Assembly: GCA_965661765.1 (NCBI GenBank)
Contig: CBFIFE010000061.1
Location: 1-14,458, forward strand
DNA: 14,458 nt
DNA from: JBMYZL01 sp965661765
GTDB taxonomy: Bacteria > Bacteroidota > Bacteroidia > Flavobacteriales_D > Sanyastnellaceae
Direction: 5' to 3'
Shown here: positions 7,483 through 14,458 of the stretch, in pieces
Numbering within the stretch: position 1 is the first letter of the stretch
Layout of the letters: each line of letters begins with the position of its first letter
Position numbers and translations under genes: made by a program
The notes under the pieces: model-generated
What the model was told of the DNA's origin: nothing
The model's input: the letters and a program-made list of their open reading frames with translations, nothing else
Database searches by the model: none

Positions 7483-8606
7483 CCGGTCACGTCAAGGAAA
7501 CGGACACCCGCGAGATCCCCATCGCCAACATCTACCACTTGCTTTGTTATGCCTGGGACTTTTTCCAGACCGATGGCATTCGCCAGGCCGTCGAGCGCGA
7601 CGACCACAAGGGCTACGCCGAGCTTTTGGTAAAGGTTTTGACTGCCGGTTGTGTGCACCTGCTCAAGCAGGGACTCCACCGGGACTATGCGGCCATCACC
7701 GAGGCCATGCCTGCCATTCGCGGGAAGCTCGAACTCAGCGCCACCCTTGCCACTGGCAAACTGCTTCAAGGTCAGACCGTTTGCACGCATGACGAATTCA
7801 CTGCCGACATCCCCGAAAACCAAATCCTGAAGTCCGTCCTCCTCCGTTGTGCGGGTTTGCCGGGCATGGACGTCAACCTCGCGACGGCGGCTCGTCAGAC
7901 AGCGCTCCGCATGACCGGAGTCGCCCGCATCGAACCAGATGTCGGGATGCTCGGGCGGGTGCGGATTCACCGGCACAATCGGTTTTGCGGTTTCCTGTTG
8001 AGCATTTGTGGTCTGCTCCTTGAAGCGATGTCTGTTCGGGAGCCATCCGGTTCCGAGGTACAGGGCGGCGAGCCATCATTGTCAGTGGTCGAGCAACAGT
8101 TTTATCAGGTTCTCCAGGAGCGGCTCCCGTCGCTGTTTGAAGCGTTTGTACGCAATTTTTACCGCAAGCAACTCGCGGGGGAGGGGTGGAGCCGCTTCCA
8201 GCCGCAACACATCGACTGGTCGTGGACGCCACTCAGCTTGGATTCAAGTGGTTTTCTGCCGAAGATGATCACCGACGTTACGCTGGAACACCCTGACCGC
8301 AAAATCATCCTGGATTCAAAGTTCTACAGTTCGGGCGGCCTCAACGACCGCGACAAGTTCGAGTCTGCGAACCTCTACCAAATCCACGCCTACGTGACCC
8401 AACTTGCCCGTCAGGCAGCGAACGGCAAGGCCACCCACCCCCATGATTCCCACGCGGAGGGCATCCTGCTCTATGCGACAGTCGGCGGCAAGGACTTCCT
8501 CCGCCGGTTCATGATGCCGCCTCATCGAATGTCCGTGGCAACGGTGAACCTCGCACTGCCATGGCGCGCCATTGAAGCGCGTTTGCTCGAGGTGATCGCT
8601 GGGTGA
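7479..8606 (+). CDS. mcrC: McrC-like nuclease subunit
   Basis: A 375-residue partner of the upstream McrB. McrC proteins stimulate McrB GTP hydrolysis and cut DNA through a PD-(D/E)xK domain. Seen: the characteristic N-terminus with I-P-I-A-N-I-Y-H-L-L-C-Y-A-W, a central all-helical portion, then L-F-E-A-F-V-R-N-F-Y before the nuclease core I-T-D266-V-T-L and L-D279-S-K281-F-Y, the D...DxK active site. Length is normal for the family and nothing looks broken. The start codon lies inside the last codons of mcrB (ATGA overlap), so the two are translationally coupled and presumably expressed in fixed ratio. No terminator with a T tract was seen after the stop. Confidence 0.93.
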   Translation: MTGHVKETDTREIPIANIYHLLCYAWDFFQTDGIRQAVERDDHKGYAELLVKVLTAGCVHLLKQGLHRDYAAITEAMPAIRGKLELSATLATGKLLQGQTVCTHDEFTADIPENQILKSVLLRCAGLPGMDVNLATAARQTALRMTGVARIEPDVGMLGRVRIHRHNRFCGFLLSICGLLLEAMSVREPSGSEVQGGEPSLSVVEQQFYQVLQERLPSLFEAFVRNFYRKQLAGEGWSRFQPQHIDWSWTPLSLDSSGFLPKMITDVTLEHPDRKIILDSKFYSSGGLNDRDKFESANLYQIHAYVTQLARQAANGKATHPHDSHAEGILLYATVGGKDFLRRFMMPPHRMSVATVNLALPWRAIEARLLEVIAG

Positions 8607-8903
8607 TTTCTGGCACCGCTGTTCATCGTGCAGATGGAAAATGATCAGGCCCACACGACGGGCGGATGGAGTCCAGATGCTTCCCATCACCTTTTGAGGT
8701 TGCCGCAATTGTGGTTGTGCCCTTGCGTGTCATGGCACCCGGTGGCTCCAGAGGGTCTGGTTCAAAAAGGCTCAGAGTAATCCAGAAAATCTTGTATTCG
8801 AAAAAATACGTTGCAATGTGTGAGAACTCGGCCATGCAACACATTTCAACACAAATCAAATCCCGCTCAATCTCAATTTTAGCCAGACCAAATCAAAACC
8901 TTC
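8607..8903. other. Intergenic stretch after mcrC, no gene recognised
   Basis: Neither strand gave a convincing coding frame. Two small inverted repeats are present: CCAGA-GGG-TCTGG at 8748-8760, and GTATT-six bases-AATAC at 8794-8809. Neither is followed by a T run, so termination of the mcrBC transcript here is unproven. The half from about 8761 is clearly AT-richer than the mcrC side. Confidence 0.4.
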
Positions 8904-9116
8904 ATGTTATCCGTCTTTCGGCCCAGGCTTCTGCCTTTTTTGCTCTGCTTCACGGTTTTTGTGTTTCCAAGCCGCACTCAGCTCAACGCGCAAGTCGACA
9001 TTGATTATCCCTACAATCCTGACGCGAGCTGCAAGTGGTACATGTCCCGCGTCCAATTTGACGAGGTACGGCTGCTATTGCAAGGCCTCGAAATTGCCCT
9101 CAGTCATCAACATTGA
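8904..9116 (+). pseudogene. N-terminal stump of a secreted protein (signal peptide plus YPYNPD motif)
   Basis: A 70-codon frame opens with a good Sec signal peptide: basic MLSVFRPR, a hydrophobic LLPFLLCFTVFVF core, and an A-Q junction near residue 30, where Bacteroidota secreted proteins often begin. Next comes VDIDYPYNPD. From memory, a C-x-Y-P-Y-N-P-D motif followed by a dockerin-like D-G-x-I...D-L-L segment occurs near the start of large T9SS-dependent proteins in marine Flavobacteriales. Here that continuation is absent and the frame ends after 70 residues, with no recognisable sequel in the other frames up to 9243. I read it as the surviving 5' end of a once larger secreted protein. A genuine small secreted protein is the alternative. 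Confidence 0.45.
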
Positions 9117-9207
9117 GCCGATTGTCATTCTCGGCGCTTGCGCTGAACGCAACTCCAAGCAAACGGCGAGGCGCAGCATCAAATCAAGACGACCACCCCT
9201 CAACCCA

Positions 9208-9239
9208 TTTGCCGAGTGCCGAGGAACCCATTATTTTTG
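9208..9239 (+). promoter_or_regulatory. Bacteroidetes-type promoter for the restriction endonuclease gene, likely leaderless
   Basis: TTTG at 9208-9211, a 20-nt spacer, and TATTTTTG at 9232-9239, an exact match to the TAnnTTTG -7 element. The -7 box ends only 4 nt before the ATG at 9244, so transcription would begin at or next to the start codon, leaving little or no 5' leader and no room for a Shine-Dalgarno site. Confidence 0.55.
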
Positions 9240-9243
9240 AATC

Positions 9244-10029
9244 ATGACCGAGTATGAAAAGGAGGTTTGGCTTCAAACCACACGAAAAAAGTTGACGATT
9301 GGCCAACACTATCATCACCACTTTGCTCGACAAATTGTGAGCGCAAACCCTGATTTTGAGCAGAATTTTTTAAAGGTCTTTGAATCAGAGATTGTTATCG
9401 AGCCTCGAATCAAAAAAACCAAAGGTGTGGAGTCCAAGGCCATCAAGGCTGAAATGCTCAACAAAGAAATCAGAAGACTCCTACTTGATTCAAAACTGAA
9501 TCATCATCTGAAGTTAGAGGTGTCTGAGGAGCTAGGCGTGTTTTACTTCAGTGAAGAAAAAGGCTCAATTGGCGGATTTGATTTTGCCATTGTCAATCAC
9601 GCGCGCAACTTGACCAAACTCTATTCACTGTGCTACGGCGAGTTGCGTTATGCAGATGGCCCGAAGCGATGGGGTCGATTCATCAACCGCAATCCCGAGT
9701 TGGCAGAATTGGCCAAGGAGATTGAAAAAAGTGAAGTTTTCAAATTAACCGAGGTGGATGAACGGGTGGGGTCTGAAGATTATCCCCTTATCGTCGGAGA
9801 AATTCAGTTTGGAAACTGGGCCTTGGCGTATCGAGACTTTTTCAAAGTACTGAAGGCCAATGTTTCTAATGCCATTGATTGCTTAATCTACGTTGTGCCC
9901 ACGGGACATTTAGAAACGATGTTGAGCGATGGGATTGTGACCTTTTCCAAAGCCAAGGCCATTTTGCTCGAATTCGAAAAAGTCATTAGCGTTCCGGTTT
10001 GGTTGATTGGGGTTGATTTTGAGGATTGA
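9244..10029 (+). CDS. Type II restriction endonuclease, BglII-like (ExQ active site)
   Basis: A 261-residue protein placed just before a DNA cytosine-C5 methyltransferase, the usual layout of a type II restriction-modification pair. The core P-L-I-V-G-E186-I-Q188-F-G-N-W, preceded by D179, is a PD-(D/E)xK-type site in which the usual Lys is replaced by Gln. BglII has the same E-x-Q-F-G pattern. The following helix (ALAYRDFFKVLKANVSN) and strand (DCLIYVVPTG) also fit that fold. The recognition sequence cannot be read from the protein. The DNA is noticeably AT-richer than mcrBC or the genes to the right, as often seen for transferred restriction genes. The ATG at 9244 is the only sensible start; the next Met is about 70 residues in. 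Family assignment rests on the motif and context, not an alignment. Confidence 0.72.
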   Translation: MTEYEKEVWLQTTRKKLTIGQHYHHHFARQIVSANPDFEQNFLKVFESEIVIEPRIKKTKGVESKAIKAEMLNKEIRRLLLDSKLNHHLKLEVSEELGVFYFSEEKGSIGGFDFAIVNHARNLTKLYSLCYGELRYADGPKRWGRFINRNPELAELAKEIEKSEVFKLTEVDERVGSEDYPLIVGEIQFGNWALAYRDFFKVLKANVSNAIDCLIYVVPTGHLETMLSDGIVTFSKAKAILLEFEKVISVPVWLIGVDFED

Positions 10030-10159
10030 AGTGCGCCCCCTTCTGTAGAAATCACGTGCAAAACTTGAGGGTTTCTTCCCTTAGAATTTCCGTTCCTCTT
10101 CGGATATTCGGTAAGTGAAAGAAGAAAGTCGCGCAAAGGAGAATCCCAAGGGAGAGGTT

Positions 10160-11545
10160 ATGGCTGAAAAACTTAAAGTCGTCGAGCTGTTTGCCGGTGT
10201 CGGTGGGTTTCGTCTCGGGCTTGAGGGCTGGCAAGGAATGTCTCCGAGTTCGAATTATCGGCTCCCCTTGAGAGCCCATGATGAAGGAGGGTATGAAGTG
10301 GTTTGGAGCAATCAGTGGGAACCCAGTACCAAGCGTCAGCACGCGAACGAAGTTTACGAAAGCCGTTGGCCCAATGCCGGACATTGTGGTGAAGACATCA
10401 GCACCGTCACTACCCAAGACATCCCCGATCATGACATGTTGGTAGGGGGTTTCCCATGCCAAGATTATTCGGTGGCCACCACCCTGAAAAACTCAAAGGG
10501 CCTTAAAGGGAAAAAGGGAGTTTTGTGGTGGGAGATTGAACGCATTCTCAGTGAGAAAGGGGAGAAGGCGCCGCGTTACGTATTGTTGGAAAATGTGGAC
10601 AGGTTGCTCAAATCGCCTGCCAGCCAACGGGGTCGAGATTTTGCAATCATCTTGGCCTCCCTTTCAGACCTCGATTACGCAGTAGAGTGGCGCGTTATCA
10701 ATGCAGGAGACTACGGGATGCCGCAACGTCGCCGTCGCATCTTTATCCTGGGCTATCGAAAGGGGACACCTGAGTATGCTCGTCTGAAGGCCCAAAGTTT
10801 TGAAGACCAATGGGCCGAGTCCGGGGTGTTTGCAGACGCTTTTCCGATGCACCCAATTTCGGCCAGCCACATCCGAACCGGGGAACTTACAGGGGATTTG
10901 GCCGAACTAAGTAGGGATTTCAATGCAGTCAAACAGAAATCCTTGTCACCATTCGAGACTTCGGGTGCAATGCTCAATCGTGTGTTTTGGACTGCTAAAG
11001 CCCAACCAGCATACGATGAGGTTCGGGTCACCTTAGGCGATATTCTTCAGCCTTTGCACGAGGTGCCAAAAGAGTTTCTCGTAGAACCAGCCGAACTTGA
11101 GAAATGGCAGTACTTCAAAGGGGCAAAACGCATCCCAAAGACCAACAAAAAGTTGGGCTACGAGTACATCTTTTCAGAAGGTGCGATGGCCTGTCCCGAC
11201 CCGCTTGACAAACCGTCGCGCACCATCATCACCGGTGAAGGTGGGGCTTCTGCCTCACGGACAAAACACATTATTCAGCAAAGCCGAACATGGCGAAGGT
11301 TGACACCGATTGAGCTCGAACGTCTCAACATGTTCCCGGACGGCCATACAGCATGCGATAACGTGTCAGATGGCCGCAGAGCCTTTTTCATGGGCAATGC
11401 ACTTGTCGTTGGAGTTATTGAGCGAATCGGCACTGCTTTGCTTGAGTCCAACCTGGAGTCGAAAAGGGCATTAGGACAGTCAAAGTTGGAACCTGCATTG
11501 TCTAAGGAGGAACCTGTTCAATCGATTGCGGAAGCACACGCATGA
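10160..11545 (+). CDS. DNA (cytosine-5-)-methyltransferase of the type II R-M system
   Basis: A 461-residue enzyme that transfers a methyl group from SAM to C5 of cytosine, protecting the host from the upstream endonuclease. Motifs from the ATG at 10160: I (L-F-A-G-V-G-G-F, near 8-15), IV with catalytic C100 in G-G-F-P-C-Q-D-Y-S, VI E144-N-V, VIII Q-R-R-R-R-I-F near 189, a target-recognition region of about 180 residues, IX R-R-L-T-P-I-E-L-E-R-L-N near 379, and X M-G-N-A-L-V near 412. All key residues are present, so it should be active. The ATG follows a purine-rich GGAGAGG only 2 nt away; a GTG at 10115 would add 15 residues but is less likely because motif I normally lies close to the N-terminus. 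A gap of 130 nt separates it from the endonuclease gene, so it may be co-transcribed or have its own promoter. No controller (C) protein gene is present. Confidence 0.93.
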   Translation: MAEKLKVVELFAGVGGFRLGLEGWQGMSPSSNYRLPLRAHDEGGYEVVWSNQWEPSTKRQHANEVYESRWPNAGHCGEDISTVTTQDIPDHDMLVGGFPCQDYSVATTLKNSKGLKGKKGVLWWEIERILSEKGEKAPRYVLLENVDRLLKSPASQRGRDFAIILASLSDLDYAVEWRVINAGDYGMPQRRRRIFILGYRKGTPEYARLKAQSFEDQWAESGVFADAFPMHPISASHIRTGELTGDLAELSRDFNAVKQKSLSPFETSGAMLNRVFWTAKAQPAYDEVRVTLGDILQPLHEVPKEFLVEPAELEKWQYFKGAKRIPKTNKKLGYEYIFSEGAMACPDPLDKPSRTIITGEGGASASRTKHIIQQSRTWRRLTPIELERLNMFPDGHTACDNVSDGRRAFFMGNALVVGVIERIGTALLESNLESKRALGQSKLEPALSKEEPVQSIAEAHA

Positions 11546-11577
11546 GGTCGTGTCTGTGCCGAATTTGGTTTCACTTT

Positions 11578-11615
11578 CCGACCCCCGCCGACCCCGGCCG
11601 ACCCCGGCCCCCCCC
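11578..11615. repeat. C-rich 10-bp tandem repeat ending in a C8 tract (G-quadruplex potential on the minus strand)
   Basis: Three copies of CCGACCCC[CG]G with a 10-nt period (11578, 11588, 11598) are followed by eight C at 11608-11615. On the minus strand this gives four G runs of 8, 4, 4 and 5 separated by loops of 2, 6 and 5 nt, which satisfies the usual G-quadruplex rule with tetrads of four. It lies between the methyltransferase stop and the MBOAT start, 57 nt before the latter, in a 127-nt gap that otherwise shows nothing clear. Confidence 0.7.
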
Positions 11616-11672
11616 TGACCGCAACAATTCCCACGCCCGCCCGTAAGACCACGGCACACGAGATGATTCGCC

Positions 11673-13106
11673 ATGGTTTTCAGTTCCGTCGTTTTTCTGT
11701 TCTGTTTCCTGCCAGCCTTCCTGCTGCTCGACGCGCTCATCCCACGGGGACGGACGCATTCGACGAAGAGCCGGAACGTGCTGCTCTTGCTCGCCAGCAT
11801 CATCTTCTACGCCTGGGGCGCCCCGAAGTTCATTTGGATTTTGATGGCCTCGACCATCATCGATTTTTTTCTGGTCCGGAAAATGTCCAGATCCGATGGG
11901 CCGCTTCGCAAACGCTGGCTCATCGCCTCGCTCGTGATGAACCTCGGCCTGCTCGTCATCTTCAAGTATGCCGATTTTTTCACCGGAGCCGCGTTCAGCG
12001 CGCTGGGCAGACGTTGGTCAGGCTGGGGAATCGCTTTGCCACTGGGCATCAGCTTCTACACCTTCCAAACCCTCACCTACGCCCTTGACGTTTACAGACG
12101 CCATGAGCAGCCGTTGGACAGGCTGACCGATTATCTCGTCTACATCTTGAGTTTTCCCCAAATGATTGCGGGACCCATCGTGCGGTTTGGTCACGTGGCG
12201 AAGGAAATTCGGCAGCGGAGCACCACCGGTGAGGACCGGCTTCAGGGATTGTACCGGTTCAGCATCGGACTGGGCAAGAAAATGCTGATTGCAAACCCGA
12301 TGGGACTGCTGGCGGGAGAGGTGATGGATGGGCCACTTTCCGGAGTGACCACGCCTGCCGCTTGGCTGGCGGTTTTGGCCTACCACTTCCAAATCTATTT
12401 CGACTTCAGCGGCTACAGCGACATGGCCATCGGCTTGGGTCGGATGATGGGGTTCCGATTTCCGGAAAATTTCCGATCGCCTTATACCTCGCGGACCATC
12501 ACGGAGTTTTGGCAACGCTGGCACATCACCCTCGGCGACTTCATGCGCAATTATTTGTACATCCCCCTTGGTGGCAATCGCTCCAGGACGGCGGGACGGC
12601 GGTATTTCAACTTGGCGGCAGTCTTCCTCGCCAGCGGGCTGTGGCACGGCGCGGCTTGGAATTTTGTGTTGTGGGGCGCCGCCCATGGTGCCCTCATCTT
12701 GCTCGAGCGCATCTTCCTCAAGGCTTGGTTGGACAGGCGGCCGCGGTTGCTGGGGATGCTGTACATGCATGCGGCCTTGTTCCTCACCTGGGTGCTGTTT
12801 CGGATTGAGAATTTGAAAAAGACAGGTGTGTATTTTGCCAAACTCTTCTCCGGCGATTTCTCCTCTTGCAACCTGCACTTCACTTGGTCGGCGAAAGACT
12901 TTTTTCTGGTCGCCGTTGCGGCTTTCTTCGCCTACTTCTCGGCCTTTCCGGCCGGGGAGCGATTGGAGCGTCGGATGTTCGAAAGTGATGTCCTGACCCG
13001 CCGCCAGCACCAGGTCCTGCTGCCGCTTGCCTCGCTCCTGCTCTTCTTGGGCGGTCTGGAGGTGCTGGGAACAGATTTCAACCCCTTCATTTATTTCCGC
13101 TTCTGA
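11673..13106 (+). CDS. MBOAT-family O-acyltransferase, AlgI-like
   Basis: A 477-residue multi-pass inner-membrane protein that would move acetyl groups across the membrane to decorate an extracellular polysaccharide. Seen: a hydrophobic N-terminus (MVFSSVVFLFCFLPAFLLLD), the family segments L-L-A-S-I-I-F-Y-A-W-G, L-P-L-G-I-S-F-Y-T-F-Q-T-L-T-Y, FPQMIAGPIVR, FDFSGYSDMAIGLGRMMGF, and F-W-Q-R-W-H-I-T-L. The conserved histidine H325 is in G-L-W-H-G-A-A-W-N-F, with a second at H338 in A-H-G-A. The first corresponds by position and motif to the essential His of AlgI. Length is normal. The ATG at 11673 starts directly at the first membrane helix and has no obvious Shine-Dalgarno. It forms a tight two-gene unit with the downstream SGNH gene. 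The acyl group and polymer are inferred, not visible. Confidence 0.92.
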   Translation: MVFSSVVFLFCFLPAFLLLDALIPRGRTHSTKSRNVLLLLASIIFYAWGAPKFIWILMASTIIDFFLVRKMSRSDGPLRKRWLIASLVMNLGLLVIFKYADFFTGAAFSALGRRWSGWGIALPLGISFYTFQTLTYALDVYRRHEQPLDRLTDYLVYILSFPQMIAGPIVRFGHVAKEIRQRSTTGEDRLQGLYRFSIGLGKKMLIANPMGLLAGEVMDGPLSGVTTPAAWLAVLAYHFQIYFDFSGYSDMAIGLGRMMGFRFPENFRSPYTSRTITEFWQRWHITLGDFMRNYLYIPLGGNRSRTAGRRYFNLAAVFLASGLWHGAAWNFVLWGAAHGALILLERIFLKAWLDRRPRLLGMLYMHAALFLTWVLFRIENLKKTGVYFAKLFSGDFSSCNLHFTWSAKDFFLVAVAAFFAYFSAFPAGERLERRMFESDVLTRRQHQVLLPLASLLLFLGGLEVLGTDFNPFIYFRF

Positions 13107-13108
13107 GG

Positions 13109-14278
13109 ATGAAACATTTCTTGTTCGCGCTCATCACCATTCCCTGCCTCTTGTGGATTCATTTCGATGTGAGCCCGCTTGTGGGGGCGAAATTCAATCG
13201 TCGTTTGGCAGGTGAAAAGCAAACCAAACCCGCCCAACCCCCCACCTGGTGGAACGGAGGCCTGCAGGCAAAATGGGAAAAATCCATCCGAGACGAAGCG
13301 GCCTCATTCCCCTTCGCGCTTCGGCTGCGGAACCAGTTGCGGTGGGAACTTTTCGGCGAACTCCAGGGCGCCGACATCATCCATGTCGACGGCAAGCCTT
13401 GGCTTTGGAACAGTAGAACGGTTCAGCGATCCTGGCCGCAAAGGGAAAAAAAGTTGAAAGAGGTTTTGGACGGTTGGGCGGTGCTTGAGCGATGGATGGC
13501 GTCGCAAGGAAAATCGCTATATTTCATCGTCAATGCAAACAAGCACTGGGCGTTTGAGAACGAGGAGTGGAGCAGGGCAACCGGCAAATGTGTGGAGGAT
13601 TTGCTTCCACGAGGCGTGAGGTTTGGCCAAATCATCCAACAAGAATTCGGCCGCAGAGACCTCGATGCCTTCGTCGTGGGCCCCTGGCTTTCGGCGGTTC
13701 ACGACACAAGTCGGGTGTTGATGTGGCCTCAAAATGGAATCCATTGTTCGGCCGCCTCCGCCGAACTGATTGTCGACAGTGTCATGAGGGACTTGTCCGT
13801 CTTGTGGGAAATGCCGTTGCCCAAGCGCATTTCCTTGGGCGGAAGGTGGGAAGCCGAGGCCCAGTATGCGGACAACGACAAAGGCAACAACTGCAATCTC
13901 TTATGGGACTTGCCCGCAGACCCCCTGTGGTACCCCGATTTTTCCTGGGACCTATCGAAATCCCCCAGGGATTCGTTGCCACGTGTGATGCGCATCGGAG
14001 ACAGTTTTGGCAACCACCTGCATGCCTTTGGCGGCCTGGCGGCAGCGTTTCACCCCGAGAGCAGAAGGTTTCACTACAATCGGGAAGAAAAACACTACGG
14101 CATTGGATTCAATCAAACCACCATCCTCAAGACCGAAGTGACGGGCCAAGTCTTGATGGAAGAATTGCGAAAATCCGATGCCCTCATCGTCGATTACAGC
14201 GAAGCGACATTTCTCTTGCACAGTTCGAAGTTCTTCAAGAAGATCGATGGCATTATGAAGGAAGCCAAATCCTTGTAG
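13109..14278 (+). CDS. AlgJ/AlgX-like SGNH-family protein, probable polysaccharide O-acetylation partner
   Basis: A 389-residue protein starting 2 nt after the MBOAT stop, so the two are almost certainly co-translated. The N-terminus (MKHFLFALITIPCLLWIHF) is a membrane anchor or signal. W-W-N-G-G-L-Q-x-K-W-E followed by a charged helix and F-x-L-R-L-R-N-Q-L is typical of AlgJ-type proteins, where W-x-N-G-x-F-Q-x-x-x-E and R-x-x-x-x-L-N recur. The nucleophile motif is R-I-G297-D-S299-F-G. The catalytic-His block, usually D-x-H-W-[ST], reads N209-G210-I-H212-C-S, with Gly where the Asp normally stands and Cys where Trp stands. The expected role is transferring acetyl from the MBOAT protein to a polymer outside the cytoplasm. 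The altered His block leaves activity uncertain; it may use another acid or act structurally. Confidence 0.78.
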   Translation: MKHFLFALITIPCLLWIHFDVSPLVGAKFNRRLAGEKQTKPAQPPTWWNGGLQAKWEKSIRDEAASFPFALRLRNQLRWELFGELQGADIIHVDGKPWLWNSRTVQRSWPQREKKLKEVLDGWAVLERWMASQGKSLYFIVNANKHWAFENEEWSRATGKCVEDLLPRGVRFGQIIQQEFGRRDLDAFVVGPWLSAVHDTSRVLMWPQNGIHCSAASAELIVDSVMRDLSVLWEMPLPKRISLGGRWEAEAQYADNDKGNNCNLLWDLPADPLWYPDFSWDLSKSPRDSLPRVMRIGDSFGNHLHAFGGLAAAFHPESRRFHYNREEKHYGIGFNQTTILKTEVTGQVLMEELRKSDALIVDYSEATFLLHSSKFFKKIDGIMKEAKSL

Positions 14279-14309
14279 CCCTCGCAGTCGAGCGGCTGCC
14301 CTGCCGGCC

Positions 14310-14458
14310 CTACTGCGCCTCGATGCGCTGGAAAACGACGGTTGCACTCAAGTTGGACAGTCGGTCGAAAAGCGCAAGGCAGCTGAACCACATCCCCGTC
14401 TGTTTTGTTGAGCGGACATGGGACGCAAACGGGACCTCAAGAATTTCAATCGGAAGCC
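14310..14458 (-). CDS. C-terminal fragment of an unidentified gene running off the right edge
   Basis: The minus strand is open from the window edge to a TAG at 14310-14312, giving 48 codons that read as a plausible protein end (L-P-I-E-I-L-E-V-P-F, then L-F-D-R-L-S-N-L, then V-V-F-Q-R-I-E-A-Q). The frame would converge on the SGNH gene with 31 nt between stops. A short E-x-P-[IF] strand followed by a helical tail is seen in some family 2 glycosyltransferases, which would suit a polysaccharide locus, but the fragment is too short to name. Confidence 0.45.
   Translation of the reverse strand, partial: LPIEILEVPFASHVRSTKQTGMWFSCLALFDRLSNLSATVVFQRIEAQ

Noticed and set aside
8810..8840. GTTGCA...TGCAAC inverted repeat as a possible operator
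   Set aside because: Only 6-bp arms with a 19-nt gap, no regulator gene nearby and no clear promoter overlap; likely chance.
10115..10159. GTG start adding 15 residues to the C5 methyltransferase
   Set aside because: Motif I normally lies near the N-terminus, and the ATG at 10160 follows a purine-rich SD-like sequence.

Overview
The window looks like chromosomal DNA from a Bacteroidota bacterium, most likely a moderately GC-rich, possibly marine, Flavobacteriales-like lineage. Three things point there: a C-terminal type IX secretion (T9SS) sorting domain on the first protein, a possible GldN/PorN-like periplasmic protein, and a near-perfect Bacteroidetes promoter (TTTG, 20 nt, TATTTTTG) in front of a restriction gene. 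No tRNA, rRNA or CRISPR array was seen.

Layout. (1) 2-1747 (+): an M60-like zinc metallopeptidase with a T9SS tail, cut off by the left window edge. (2) 1871-2321 (-): a patch of decayed DNA holding a truncated, internally deleted Fic C-terminus and a probable IS66 transposase remnant. (3) 2321-3358 (-): an exported protein with two similar halves, tentatively GldN/PorN-like, divergent from (4) 3565-4620 (+), a DUF3089 alpha/beta-hydrolase lipoprotein. (5) 4738-8606 (+): an mcrB-mcrC pair overlapping by 4 nt, with a very large McrB N-terminal region. (6) 8607-9243: mostly non-coding, with the signal-peptide-bearing stump of a secreted protein. (7) 9244-11545 (+): a type II restriction-modification module, made of a BglII-like ExQ endonuclease on AT-richer DNA and a cytosine-C5 methyltransferase. 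(8) 11673-14278 (+): an AlgI-type MBOAT O-acyltransferase and an AlgJ/AlgX-like SGNH protein 2 nt apart, probably for acetylating an extracellular polysaccharide. They are preceded by a C-tract repeat with strong G-quadruplex potential on the opposite strand. (9) 14310-14458 (-): the C-terminal end of an unidentified convergent gene.

Reading. The centre (4738-11545) is a small defence island: a two-gene GTP-dependent, modification-dependent nuclease (McrBC) beside a type II R-M system whose own methylase makes 5-methylcytosine. That pairing raises a compatibility question, because classical McrBC cuts m5C-containing DNA. The flanking Fic, IS66 and secreted-protein remnants mark the area as a site of repeated insertion and decay. 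The outer genes (secreted peptidase, lipoprotein hydrolase, polysaccharide acylation pair) are cell-surface functions. All family calls are from reading the translated sequence; no database search was made.
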